In this document: piece after piece, positions 1 through 9,325 of the stretch
Layout: every line of letters starts with the position of its first letter
Numbering within the stretch: the stretch's first letter is position 1
Assembly (NCBI RefSeq): GCF_014839805.1
Contig: NC_051134.1
Location: forward strand, 8,649,170-8,713,169
Length of the DNA stretch: 64,000 bases
Source of the DNA: Manduca sexta
Taxonomy: Eukaryota > Arthropoda > Insecta > Lepidoptera > Sphingidae
Direction of reading: 5' to 3'
Translations under genes and position numbers: made by a program
Notes under the pieces: model-generated
The model's database searches: none
What the model saw: only the letters and a program-made list of their open reading frames with translations
Told to the model about the DNA's origin: nothing

Positions 1-233
1 TATTATTTAAATTAGATTTTGATCGTTACTACGCCTCTGTGGAAATCCTGTCTAAGAATAACAATCATACGATGTTTCACCGAGATAATATTTTCTGAAA
101 ATTTTACATTTATAATATTAGTAAGAAGTAAGATGAATATCATAAGTATTCATAATGATTAAATAAAAAAAAACCATAACATTTTTAAATTTAACACTTT
201 AGGTTTACGATTAACAAATTAAAATTCTTCTTG

Positions 234-246
234 TTTATTATTTATT
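234..246 (-). promoter_or_regulatory. ppk polyadenylation signals
   Basis: Two AATAAA hexamers on the minus strand, one overlapping the stop codon (246-241) and one just after it (239-234). This implies a very short 3' UTR if the first is used. Confidence 0.5.
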
Positions 247-357
247 AACGTTGCCCTCTAGAATAGCACAAGAGACGTAAAGTTAGAAAATAGACGATCT
301 CCATGAAGCTCAGGACACTGCAGCCAAGGAAGAGACCAGCCATGCTGCCCACAGCAA
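245..357 (-). CDS. ppk: ppk exon 10 (pore/TM2 and C-terminus)
   Basis: The acceptor is TGTTCAG. It encodes the rest of TM2 with MAGLFLGCSVLSFMEIVYF, containing the GxS selectivity triplet, then a short cytosolic tail of about 12 residues before TAA at 247-245. Confidence 0.93.
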
Positions 358-3300
358 CTGAACATAAAAAAGTTTTTAATATGATATTAAAAATATTTTA
401 GATCCACTTTACTCATCATTTAGTTCACTATCGTCCATGCCGAAGCATCTAAAACGTATAAAATTATAATGATATAATTTTTTAGGGTACAGATTCTTTG
501 ATGGACTATACCAAGGTACACTCATTTTATTTTATTAACTTAAATTAAGACCCACAACAGATTACAATCATAAACTATAACAAATTATAAAATATGCAAA
601 AATAAAATTACAATGTATTCCTAAACTTTGTCGTTACACTAGTTAATTACTTAATTGATCTATTTTTAAACATAGGAAAAGCCATCGTTTTCATCTATCT
701 ATATATCTATACTTATAATAAATCTGTAGAGAGGTCAATTCTGTATATGAAATATATTTCCAAAATAACTATCAGGGGGTGATTAGGGATCGATACTGAT
801 GCCAAATATGCAATTAGTAAAATTTTTGTCTGTCTGTCTGTATAACCGTTATAGAAACAAAAACTACACGACGGATTTTAACGAAACTTGGTACAATTAT
901 TTTTCATACTCCTGTGCTGGTTATAGTATACTTTTCATCACGCTACAATTAATAGGAGCAGAGCAGTGAAGGGAAATGTTGGGAAAACGGGAGCAGTTAC
1001 TCCATTTTTTAAGCTTCCGCCGCGTGTGCAACCTTAATGGTTAAAGCTACACAGAAATCATGTATGACGGAAATGTTCTCCTTAAAATTATATAAAAAAT
1101 ATCCCACGACAGCATGTGTCTATCTTTTATGGTTGACTCACAATAACACGTGTAGCTCCCGATAGCATAGCAGTTCGAAGCTTTCTCATTATATTTGTCT
1201 ACTCTTACGTTTATAACACTCTCAGTCAGCCCCGGATCTAGGGGGGGGGGGGGGCAAGCCAGGGCCCGTGCCCCGGGCGGCGAATTTAGAGGGCGGGAAA
1301 TTCAAACTTGGCAGAAGAATACACATCTCATCATTAACGCAACTTTGACTACTGCGACTTCTATACTCTATACTATTATATAAAGCTGAAGACTTTGTTT
1401 TTTTGTTTGTTTGAACGCTCTAATCTCAGGAACTACTGTTTCAAACTGAAAAAATCTTTTTGTGTTGGATAGCCCTTTGTTTGTGGAGTGCTATAGGCTA
1501 TATATCATCACACTACACCCAATAGGAGCGGAGCAGAAATGGCTAATCTCAGGAACTATCGGTTCGAACTGAAAAATTATTTTTGTGTTGGATAGCCCTT
1601 TGTTCGTGGCGTGCTATAGGTTATACGTCATCACGCTATACCCAATAGGAGCGGAGCAGTAAAGAATAATTTCAGGAACTACCGATTCGAACTGAAAAAA
1701 TATTGTTGTGTTGGATAGCTCTTTATTCGTGAAGTGCTATAGGTTATATATCATCACGCTATACCCAATAAGAGCGGAGCAGTAATGGCTAATCTCAGGA
1801 ACTGCCAGTTCGAACTGAAAAAATCTTTTTATGTTAGATAGCCCTTTGTTCCTGGAGTGCTATAGGCTATATATCATCACGCTATGACCAATAGGAGCAG
1901 AGCAGTAACAGTTTCAACATGTTGCAAAAACGGGGAAAATATATTATTTTTGAGAGTTCTGTTGCGTGCGCTGCGTAAACGGTTAAAGTTATGCAACAAT
2001 GATGTATGACGGGATTGTTCCTCTTAAAAAGTTATACAAAAATTATTATAAAACAAAGTCCCCCGCTGAATTTGTCTGCCTGAACGTGTTAAACTCAAAA
2101 ACTACCCAACGTATTAGGATAACATTTGGTATGGAGACAGTTTGAGACCCTGGGAAGAACACAGGCTTCCGGGAAAATATATAGCGTGACTTTTATAACG
2201 GAAAACTTTATAACGCGGGCGGAGCCGCGGGCAAAAGCTATAGTAAATAAAGTAGGAAAAATGCTAATGTATATCTCTACATTACTAGGCGAAATGTTTT
2301 TTGAAATGTTTACGTAACTACAAATAAGAAATATATCCCTAACCGCTGGTGGTTTGGGTCTTGAGCATTGCCATCGGAGAGTGAATCATTTTTAATATTG
2401 TCATTTGCATTATTTTTAAAGATGTTATAAAAGTGTAAAAAATTAGTAAAAAGTAAGTTTCAAAATAAAGAGAAATAAAAATATATACTTGCTTACCTAA
2501 GACATCAGTAAATCCAAAAATGATGTCGCGGCGGTACCGCATCCGAGGGTAAGTGACCATGCCCCACTGCAGATTAGTACCTAGGAACCACTCTTGCAGA
2601 ATCTAGAAACCAATACAACTACGTAAGTAATCAAACCATTAAGAAAATAGAGCTTAAATTAAAACAGGATAATTGATAAAGGTATTTTTTATTTGTAACA
2701 GTATTACGACAAAACAACTTTTACAACACAAAATCATGACAGATAATTATCTATGGTCTTTAATATTTATCTTGAGGAATTTCTCTATATTGTTATTGAA
2801 CTTAAAAAAATAAAAAGGTACTAAAAAACCTTACGTTTAACTGCAAGACGTAATTTACATCGTCGCACAACGGGACGCAGCCGCAGTCAATTCTCTTCCC
2901 TTTTTTGTCAGTTAATTGAATAAGCTCCTCTGTAATCACAAACCATTACCTATATTTTTATACCGTATAAGTCAAATATCAGAACTAAGCTGGAGGAAAA
3001 TTAAGCATTTTTGAAAACGTAGCGTCTGACGCTCTCTGGTCAGATGGCTGAAACTTACACAAAAGAGCCGGCAGCGACTGGATGCATAAAATAACAGCCC
3101 GGATTGTGTGGCGTACTTTTGGATATGCCTATGTCCAACAGTGGACTGCAACGGACTAATGATAATGATGAGTCAAATTTTAAGTGAAACTGGACTTATT
3201 TGTCATTTGATAGGGATTCAAAAGCACCTTTTGATTAAACAAAATTGAGGATTTGTACCGACAACTTATTCTAGTTTTGAATGAACTTTAATATAAACAG

Positions 3301-6300
3301 CTGTTAATTACAAAATGCTACAATAAGCGTTTTTTACTTATTATGACCAACTTGCATGATAGCGCCGCGCCTATTCGTAAGCAATAGCAACTCTACAGAA
3401 CTCAGTTATTATTAATTGTATTACAATGGTCGTCATTTCAGGCATCACATTTTAAGCCTTAAAGTGTCTTACAGAAGTCTTTTATTCATCTACTTAAACA
3501 CATAATCGTACCCGCAAACGAGCCCAAACACTGCAATCCTTTGGCGTCGCATATCTTTTCGCCGCCTGTGAAAAAAGAATAGCAATATTACTTAATGTTA
3601 GAGTTTTGGTCTGCAGGAACCGTGGTATCGTGGAAATTATTATATTATTCCAAATATAATTGACATAAATAAACTTATTTATGTATAGTTCTTAAAATTA
3701 TAATAGTATCGTTTTTAATACCAGCTTAATTTAGTAATAAACGAGTATTTCTTCGTTAAATTTGTATGTATAGGAAATACAATTATCAGTATTTCGTTTA
3801 GTATAATAATCTGCCTCGAAATCCATTTAATAGTTGTTTATGATACGAGGACAAGTTTTACGACAAAAGAACTAGAAAGACTACTGTATAAAATGTATTT
3901 ATTTTTAATAATATTACAAAACCAATAAAATATGCAAATAAAGCTCGACCAGAATTCATGTTTTGAGAAATCTTTGTTACGGTTTAACCAATGGCCATCA
4001 GGAAAATGCACGATTATACATCTATTTCGATAAAAGACTTACATGCCCAAAGCCACGGGAAAAAATTACCTCAAAAATAAATCAATGATCCATAAATTAC
4101 CAATTTTCCGATAAAAATGCGGTATGCAGTTACAATGCTTCAAACACAGTTGTATCCGACACTCCATGCGGCACATCGTGTACGTGTAGATGGCGTTGTG
4201 CTTCAGGTTATTCTCGTGAGGAAATCTGCAGCGACGCTGAGCAATACTCAGCCTGAAATATTTAGACTTCTAATAAAAAAAAATGGATTAGCCTAGTGCG
4301 AGTTTTAACTCTCAAATAAATATTAAAAATTCACAAAAAATGGTTAACTGCGAACTTTAACATTTCAAACATGGTTTCATAATTATCATTACTTTACACA
4401 ATAATTAAGCTCGCAAGACAACTAGCAATGTTTTACAGAAAACCATATTTAAATAATAGCTTTTTAATTACATTGGGAAGATATAGCCGAGTCAGTACTT
4501 TTACTTCGTGTCTAAGTCTAGTCCCTTTTTTTATTTGAGTACGGCAAAATAACCTCACTGAACTTAATGGTAAGTGTAGTGAGGTCTAATACAATGTCGA
4601 TTGACGAGAGACGATTAGCCCTCGGCAGTCGATACAATTATGCCGGCCTGTTGGAACCGGATATACACAGGCTAATCTTATAAAACCTTTTATACGGTGA
4701 TCGCCATCCAGGCGGATATAAAATATATCCTACTACCAGCAACACCTTCGCTTCGTCAGAGTCATTCGATTTCCTTACCATTGTGAATAATAATGCTAGC
4801 TACTTATTTATTTATTTAAGGACCTCCAACGGAGGATACACGGAATATAATAAAAACAATGTCGTAGGATTTGTACAAATAGCAATGTGACGTGTTTCTT
4901 CAATTATAGGAGACCACAGCATGCAAATTTATATATTAGTACAGCTTCTAATACATTTATAATTGCTTATTTAGTGTGCATACTTACTGTCCATTTACTG
5001 TTATAAATACGTACTTAGCAGCATCCGGGGCAGTATACACAGTAACCGAAGTAACGTACAGTTTCATGTAAAAGCCTATTTCCGAATGCTGATGTTTAGT
5101 GGAAATGTCTGCGACCTCGAATGGACCGTGTATATACACCTGAAAAGATTTAAGAATGTAACTATTGGAGGTGAATAATATCTACCTTAGTCACATCTTC
5201 CTACCTGAACTTATATCAGTTTAGATTTGGTTGGGCTTAACGCTTTTTAAATCTTGTTGCAGCAAGCTTTATTAATACTGGCACCAACATCCACTATAAA
5301 ATTATATTATATAGGATACCAAATTAGTTTGCTGTTAGAAAATGACTGCATTGAAACTCAAAATTTGACACACGCCGACCTGATGCGGTTTGATAGACTT
5401 ATGGCCGAACCTCAATTCTACATAAAGACTCCTACATTTCTTGTTGATGATTACAGTATAAACTGTATGGCGTTGGAACGTCAGGCCCTGAACCCTGATT
5501 TAAAAACAATATAATTTGGTTCAAATAACACTTACGTCATAAGCCGTAGTGAAATTGATGACTTGAGCGAACACCTCTCCATCAAGTGGGTGTATGGATA
5601 AGGTTTGGTTGTAGTGTTTGAAGACGTCCCATCTGTTTGCTGCTCTATATCTGGACAATATTGAATAGAGATATTATTACAAATATTTAAGAACTTAAAA
5701 GGAGGATAAAAAAATAAGGACTAATTGAATCAAATTCATGAATAGACTGCTGGAAAACCTAATAATTAAATTTAAAAAAATGAGTTAAAAGGATATCATA
5801 GAGAGGATTCTAGTCAAAAAACACTTTTTTTCAGCAGTATTATACCTGTGACTATGATTAAGTCTTCTTCTGTGACACTTTATTATAGGTGACTACAGAA
5901 GAAATAAAATTACTTAGGTAAATCACGTAGACTGCGGCCTGGCTGTGCCTCTGGCATTACAAAGTCCATGAACGGCTGATACTGCTTACCATCAGGTGGT
6001 CCGCTTGCTCCTTTGCCTACAAAAGCAATAAAAATACTTACGCTGGAGAATTATAAACTGCCGCTTTAGTGTTCATAGCATAACATAAACCCATCTCAGT
6101 GATTGTTGGGATTACGTTAAGGGCTACTCCCACCACTCCGATGGTTAGGGTCGGATTGAAAGGTGGTGTGAGGTTTAACAGCAGCTCCATATAATCGTCA
6201 GGCCTTATTCCCCCGTAATCTGGTATTAAGTAAAATGTTTCATAGGTAGCACTTGCTATGGCTCTGATGAAGGCTTCCAAGGCTTCTTTATCGGATTCAG

Positions 6301-7615
6301 GGGAATTCCTGTGGGATAGCGTTAAAATAAATACCCAGAAACTCCTAGGCAGTTTAAATAATCTACTGGAAGAAATAACGCATGAGTTGATTACATGTAC
6401 ATTAAGAACATAGGAATGTAACTAGAAAACCACCATACAAAACCAGCTTATTTTTGTCCTATGATATGATAAGCCTATTAAGATTAAAAACTAATAGAAC
6501 AACATTTTGTGCCTGTTACAGCGATAGGCTAACCCGCCATCAAACTAGAGGACGAAATATATGAAGAAAATACGGATGTAGTGACGTCGTTACAAAACTA
6601 TTTGGAGGCTAATGGTGTAAATGTGTGTATCACAATATAATAAGACTAGTAGTATGTATGAACTGTTTACATACTCACTCGAGATAAGCTGCTAACTTCT
6701 TCTCATCCAGCTTGGAGGTGGGGCAAACTGTGACGCTCGGGAAGGTGGTATTCCAGGCGAACATGTCGCGGTCCATGGAGATAACAGTGGGAGATGACTG
6801 GTACCGCAACCACGTCGTCTGAGATAGGTAGACGGAACCGAAGACACAGAGGCCCACTACGGTGAGCCAGAGAATCCTAACATTGATGAATAATGTTTAA
6901 AAAATGAAGTTTATAATACTATTTATTCATTTATTTATAATTAGGACAACCATGAGTTATTACATTGTAAATAGCTCCAATAAAATATAATAGTAATAAT
7001 AGGTTTAAATGCATAACATTTAAAGGTGTCACAGCATGCATTAACAAAAAAAAATAACACCACACATATTCATATTAACTAGACATAAACCATTAATGCG
7101 TACTTTTTTACAAATAAAAGTAGCAACTACATTAAATTTAAATTAGTTTAAAGAAAAAAGGATTACTATTGAAGTTGAGAACCAGAATTTACTAATTTTA
7201 TTCCAATTATAATTTTTAGAACCACTGTTTCGCTGCATCAGCACTCATGGTCATGGGACGGAACGCTCCGCCCTACCAGATTTAGATTTTTTATAACGCC
7301 TAACATTCTCATTAACAATAAACTTAAGAAACCATTACAATACCAGCATTTGCTCATGACTCCGCTCACGTCAATGACCTTTCCCGAAAAAGTTGCCTAT
7401 AATTAAGGATTATAATGTAACCTTTCTAAATTGTTATTTACTTACACTTCCAGAGGATGTCTTCGAGGTGCCACCAGATGGTTCAATCCGTGTATAGAAG
7501 AAGTATTAAGAAACAGTTTCAAGTAGGTTCTAGCCTTCTGAATGACTCTTTCTTCTTTTATCTTCACTGACGACGTCTTTGGATCTTTATTTGGGTATTT
7601 AGGTTGGCAAAACAT
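245..7615 (-). CDS. ppk: Pickpocket-like DEG/ENaC sodium channel subunit, complete 10-exon gene (464 aa)
   Basis: This encodes an amiloride-sensitive-type (DEG/ENaC) channel subunit, an integral plasma-membrane protein expected to work as a trimer passing Na+. Coding exons, 5' to 3' on the minus strand: 7615-7446, 6876-6679, 6308-6042, 5650-5536, 5139-5015, 4252-4101, 3565-3512, 2929-2835, 2602-2497, 357-245. The sum is 1395 nt, 464 codons plus TAA, with phase kept at every junction and GT-AG at every intron. Seen in the protein: the HG gating motif at 42-43, TM1 at about 58-76 (ILWLTVVGLCVFGSVYL), FPSVTVC at 102-108, GLCYAMN at 196-202, a cysteine-rich domain at 300-382 (RRCRFP, CNCIP, CGCVPLC), and TM2 at about 419-452 with the GxS filter in FLGCSVLSF. 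These are family hallmarks of insect ppk proteins. I cannot assign the ppk number. A 5' untranslated exon upstream is possible. Confidence 0.93.
706..1223 (+). mobile_element. Helitron-like element, family A, 3' part missing
   Basis: It begins with TCTATACTTATAATAAATC, a Helitron-like 5' end. It is nearly identical over about 500 bp to the copy at 31040-31857, then diverges abruptly at 1223 where a G-run-bearing segment starts. It lies in ppk intron 9. No coding capacity is seen. Confidence 0.7.
1224..1366 (+). mobile_element. GC-rich insertion with 14-G run, possible hAT-type terminus
   Basis: The segment starts CCCCGGATCTA, then a run of 14 G (1241-1254) and a GC-rich stretch. It interrupts Helitron family A. 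The start resembles ends of insect hAT-like elements as I remember them, but no matching right end is seen. Confidence 0.3.
1367..2241 (+). mobile_element. Lep1-like non-autonomous Helitron with four internal tandem units
   Basis: The 5' end is TCTATACTATTATA. The body holds four 122-123-bp units starting near 1420, 1543, 1666 and 1789, each ending with the 'ATAGGAGCGGAGCAG' motif. The 3' end carries the GC hairpin GCGGGCGGAGCCGCGGGC followed by AAAAGCTAT (CTAT in place of the usual CTAG/CTRR). These ends are the Helitron pattern (5' TC, 3' hairpin plus CTRR). It lies within ppk intron 9 and no Rep/helicase reading frame is present. Confidence 0.8.
2497..2602 (-). CDS. ppk: ppk exon 9 (pre-TM2 and start of TM2)
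   Basis: The acceptor is TTCTAG and the donor is GTAAGC (2496-2491). It encodes residues 393-427, including WGMVTYPRMRYRRDIIFGF, the conserved lead into TM2. TM2 is split by intron 9, the longest intron (2139 bp). Confidence 0.9.
2835..2929 (-). CDS. ppk: ppk exon 8 (CxCxPxC motif)
   Basis: The acceptor is TTACAG and the donor is GTAAGG (2834-2829). It encodes residues 362-392 with the DCGCVPLCDDVNY motif that precedes the wrist/TM2 region in this family. Confidence 0.9.
3055..3175 (+). mobile_element. LINE 3'-end fragment
   Basis: It contains a degraded version of the stretch encoding (LGEAYVQQWT), here 'GGATATGCCTATGTCCAACAG', followed by a TGATAATGATGA tail. This is the typical end of a lepidopteran non-LTR retrotransposon ORF2. 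It lies in ppk intron 7. Confidence 0.6.
3512..3565 (-). CDS. ppk: ppk exon 7 (54-bp microexon, ectodomain)
   Basis: A short exon with acceptor CACAG and donor GTACG (3511-3507). It encodes GEKICDAKGLQCLGSFA, with C348 and C355. Its inclusion is required to keep frame between exons 6 and 8. Confidence 0.88.
4101..4252 (-). CDS. ppk: ppk exon 6 (cysteine-rich ectodomain)
   Basis: The acceptor is TTTCAG and the donor is GTAATT (4100-4095). It encodes RRCRFPHENNL and the C-x3-C-x4-C-x3-C-x-C run (C319, C323, C328, C332, C334) ending CNCIPHFY, a strong pickpocket signature. Confidence 0.94.
4525..4742 (-). mobile_element. Dispersed retroelement RE2 (minus orientation)
   Basis: Same family as 14570-14808, 41687-41898 and 50340-50584. 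The shared core reads GCCGGCCTGTTGGAACCGG-like, followed by a block around CAGTCGAC and the 'CCACTTACCAT' block. The T-run at the left marks the A-tail on the minus strand. It lies in ppk intron 5. Confidence 0.6.
5015..5139 (-). CDS. ppk: ppk exon 5 (ectodomain)
   Basis: The acceptor is TTTTCAG and the donor is GTACGT (5014-5009). It encodes residues 251-291 (VYIHGPFEVADIS...). A second GT four bases further on exists, but only the chosen site keeps frame into exon 6. Confidence 0.88.
5254..5514 (+). other. Unassigned open frame on the strand opposite ppk intron 4
   Basis: An 86-codon frame fills most of ppk intron 4 on the opposite strand and ends in TAA (5512-5514). It is preceded by a pyrimidine-rich acceptor-like stretch ending TTGTTGCAG, so it could be a terminal exon or a captured gene fragment. 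The second half (ADLMRFDRLMAEPQFYIKT) looks more protein-like than its AT-rich surroundings. I do not recognise a family. It could equally be chance. Confidence 0.25.
5536..5650 (-). CDS. ppk: ppk exon 4 (ectodomain)
   Basis: The acceptor is GTCCAG and the donor is GTAAG (5535-5531). It encodes residues 213-250, starting YRAANRWDVF and ending with FTTAYD. It joins exon 3 in phase and leaves phase 0. Confidence 0.88.
5915..6034 (+). mobile_element. Dispersed retroelement RE3 abutting the ppk exon-3 donor
   Basis: It contains the block 'TGGCTGTGCCTCTGGCATT', then 'CTGCTTACCATCAGGTGG' and an A-rich tail GCAATAAAAATA. A second copy is at 52667-52795. Its tail ends at or a base or two before the GTAAGT donor complement (6036-6041). 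Confidence 0.6.
6042..6308 (-). CDS. ppk: ppk exon 3 (finger/thumb ectodomain)
   Basis: The acceptor is CCACAG and the donor is GTAAGT (6041-6036). The exon encodes residues 124-212, including the conserved TEMGLCYAMN segment (193-202). A dispersed repeat ends within about two to six bases of the donor on the intron side. Confidence 0.93.
6679..6876 (-). CDS. ppk: ppk exon 2 (TM1 and start of ectodomain)
   Basis: The acceptor is TTAG before 6876 and the donor is GTGAGT (6678-6673). The exon encodes TM1 and the family signature FPSVTVC, with the first conserved ectodomain cysteine at residue 108. Confidence 0.93.
7446..7615 (-). CDS. ppk: ppk exon 1 (residues 1-57)
   Basis: The start ATG (7615-7613) is followed by a cytosolic N-terminus of about 57 residues containing NTSSIHGL. 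The His-Gly pair of this motif affects gating throughout the DEG/ENaC family. The donor is GTAAG (7445-7441) and the exon ends in phase 2. No ATG further upstream in frame is needed, and the N-terminal length is normal for the family. Confidence 0.88.
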
Positions 7616-8000
7616 TTTTTTTGGGATCCCAAATTTATTTAAGCAATTCTGTTGTTTTTAATCAGAGTTTGAAGTACAACTTTAAAGAAAATTGAGCTGA
7701 TTATTGATAATGAAAATGATGTTACACCAATGTCAAAGCGGAATTATTAATTATCACGTAATAATTAATATTACAGTATTAAATAAACCTTAATTCATTG
7801 CGACAAATCTTAAAGGGAAATAATGTTATCAAATATATATTTCATAGTGTTACTTGCACATTAACCTATTTTAAATCTTTTTACAAAACAAATAAAATTG
7901 AAAACGGTGGCGGGTGGCGAATGGATGCGGGCTGCTCAATACCGGGATGGTTTACGGTCACTTAGGGAGGCCTGCGTTCAGCATTAGACGGCGGCAAATA
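7616..8000. other. Upstream flank of ppk, with a LINE 3'-end remnant at its end
   Basis: AT-rich DNA presumed to contain the ppk 5' UTR or promoter; no convincing TATA-initiator pair was recognised. The last 100 bases (about 7900-8000) hold a degraded LINE 3' end on the plus strand, including 'CTTAGGGAGGCCTGCGTTCAG'. Confidence 0.35.
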
Positions 8001-8283
8001 TTTTTTTTTTATTGTATTGAATGACGAGACGAGCTTACCGTTCGCCCGATGGTAAGCGATATGACTGCCCATAAACAATAGAAACACCATCCAACACCTT
8101 GAATTACAAAGTATTAAGACATGAGATGTTAAGTCTTATTATGTCCAGTAGTTACACTGGCTACAGTGTCTTTCAAACCGGAACAACACAGTAACTTCAC
8201 ACTGTTGCTTGGCGGCAGAAGTAGACATTGCGGTGGTACCTACCCAAGTGGACTGTCACATATGAGACACCCTACCACCAGTC
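8001..8283 (-). mobile_element. Dispersed retroelement RE1 copy
   Basis: A T-run (8001-8010) is followed by 'ATGACGAGACGAGCTTACCG' and ends at 'CCACCAGT'. The family has six recognisable copies in this window. The A-tail lies on the minus strand, so that is the retroelement orientation. This copy lacks a stretch of the middle. Confidence 0.7.
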
Positions 8284-8825
8284 TGATTAATGATTGATGA
8301 AATAAAATTGACAGAAGAGAGAAACCTTCCCTTCTTCAAACGTATGAGTCTTCCATCAATAGAAAACACTACAAACACCGATAAGAACTGACCCGGCTAG
8401 TACTAAACGCCCAATCGTCACACGTAATACCAATTTCATGTCACAACGTCATTTAGTTTGTAATTATATAATATTCACGGACAAATCTGTTCGTGCGTTT
8501 AATGAGTCCAAATTGGTACAGTTCATGTCTAAAAAGCAGTAATGGAAGTCCACAACTAGTACTTTTTAATATAAAACATGTAATACCAAAAGAAATATAT
8601 CAAAAATTATTTTTTTGAATACTACTATTTATTAACGAGATAACGTGGATAGCGCCACGATAGTCCACCAACAGCAACAAAATTACTCATAACTTTGTAT
8701 CACAAAGCTCTGAACACACTGAACAGTCTCGTAATATCCAGATTTTTACCACAATGTCCTTCACATCAGCGCTTATATAAAGTATTTAAACTGAAATTTC
8801 GCGAGATAAATAGATATGAACTTAT

Positions 8826-9060
8826 ATGGTTTATGAGGATCGCGACGCGTTACCCTTTTATTTCCCCCTACTTGCCAGCCCGAGCTGGTTACTTCGGTTT
8901 GTACCTTGTCTTTTGTATAAATTTTATCCCTAATTTAAAATGTCCATAGTTATATAAGTAATTTTAATAGTTGTTTAGAAATAATAATTATTCTTAGTCT
9001 TTGTTTTGACGTATCATAAGTGCAACTTTGTTCGCCTACGTGATAAATAAAGTATTTTAT
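8826..9060 (+). mobile_element. Dispersed element RE4 (probable non-LTR 3' end)
   Basis: It shares the 'CGACGCGTTACCCTTTTATT' block, the 'GAAATAATAATTATTCTTA' block and the 'GTGCAACTTTGTTCGCCTA' end with copies at 18228-18540, 51240-51500 and 62890-63085. It ends with GTGATAAATAAAG, a polyadenylation-like terminus. The short open frame running through it carries no recognisable domain. Confidence 0.55.
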
Positions 9061-9061
9061 T

Positions 9062-9325
9062 AACCGACTTTAAAAAAAGGAGGAGGTTATCAATTCGAGA
9101 TTTTTTTATTTTTTTTTTGTATGTTTGTTACCTCAGATCTCGCTCATTTATGAACCGATTTGGAAAATTCTTTTTTTATTCGAAATAATTTCTCTCCAGA
9201 TTAGTCCCATTAAATTTTTTTCAAGATCGCTTCGGTAGTTTGGTTTCAAAATTTAAAAGACTAGAATAATTATGTCGTCCAAGAAAACGAAATGGCGAAT
9301 TTAGCTTTCCTGTGAGGTATTTAGT
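9062..9325 (+). repeat. Left flank element of the satellite ('ACCGACTT' family)
   Basis: It starts TTAACCGACTTTAAAAAAAG and includes 'GTTTGTTACCTCAGATCTC' and 'GAACCGATTTGG'. The same family is seen at 19850-20125 (minus), 21205-21530 (plus) and 34490-34675 (minus). Confidence 0.6.

Noticed and set aside
1195..1383. 62-codon frame across the G14 run
   Set aside because: It spans a transposon junction and a homopolymer and has no domain.
8396..8440. Minus-strand MKLVLRVTIGRLVLAG signal-peptide-like frame upstream of ppk
   Set aside because: It stops after 27 codons with no good donor and no following exon.
8695..8949. 84-codon frame with FISPYLPARAGYFG
   Set aside because: The same frame recurs in the RE4 copy at 51252-51476, so it belongs to a dispersed element and not to a host gene.
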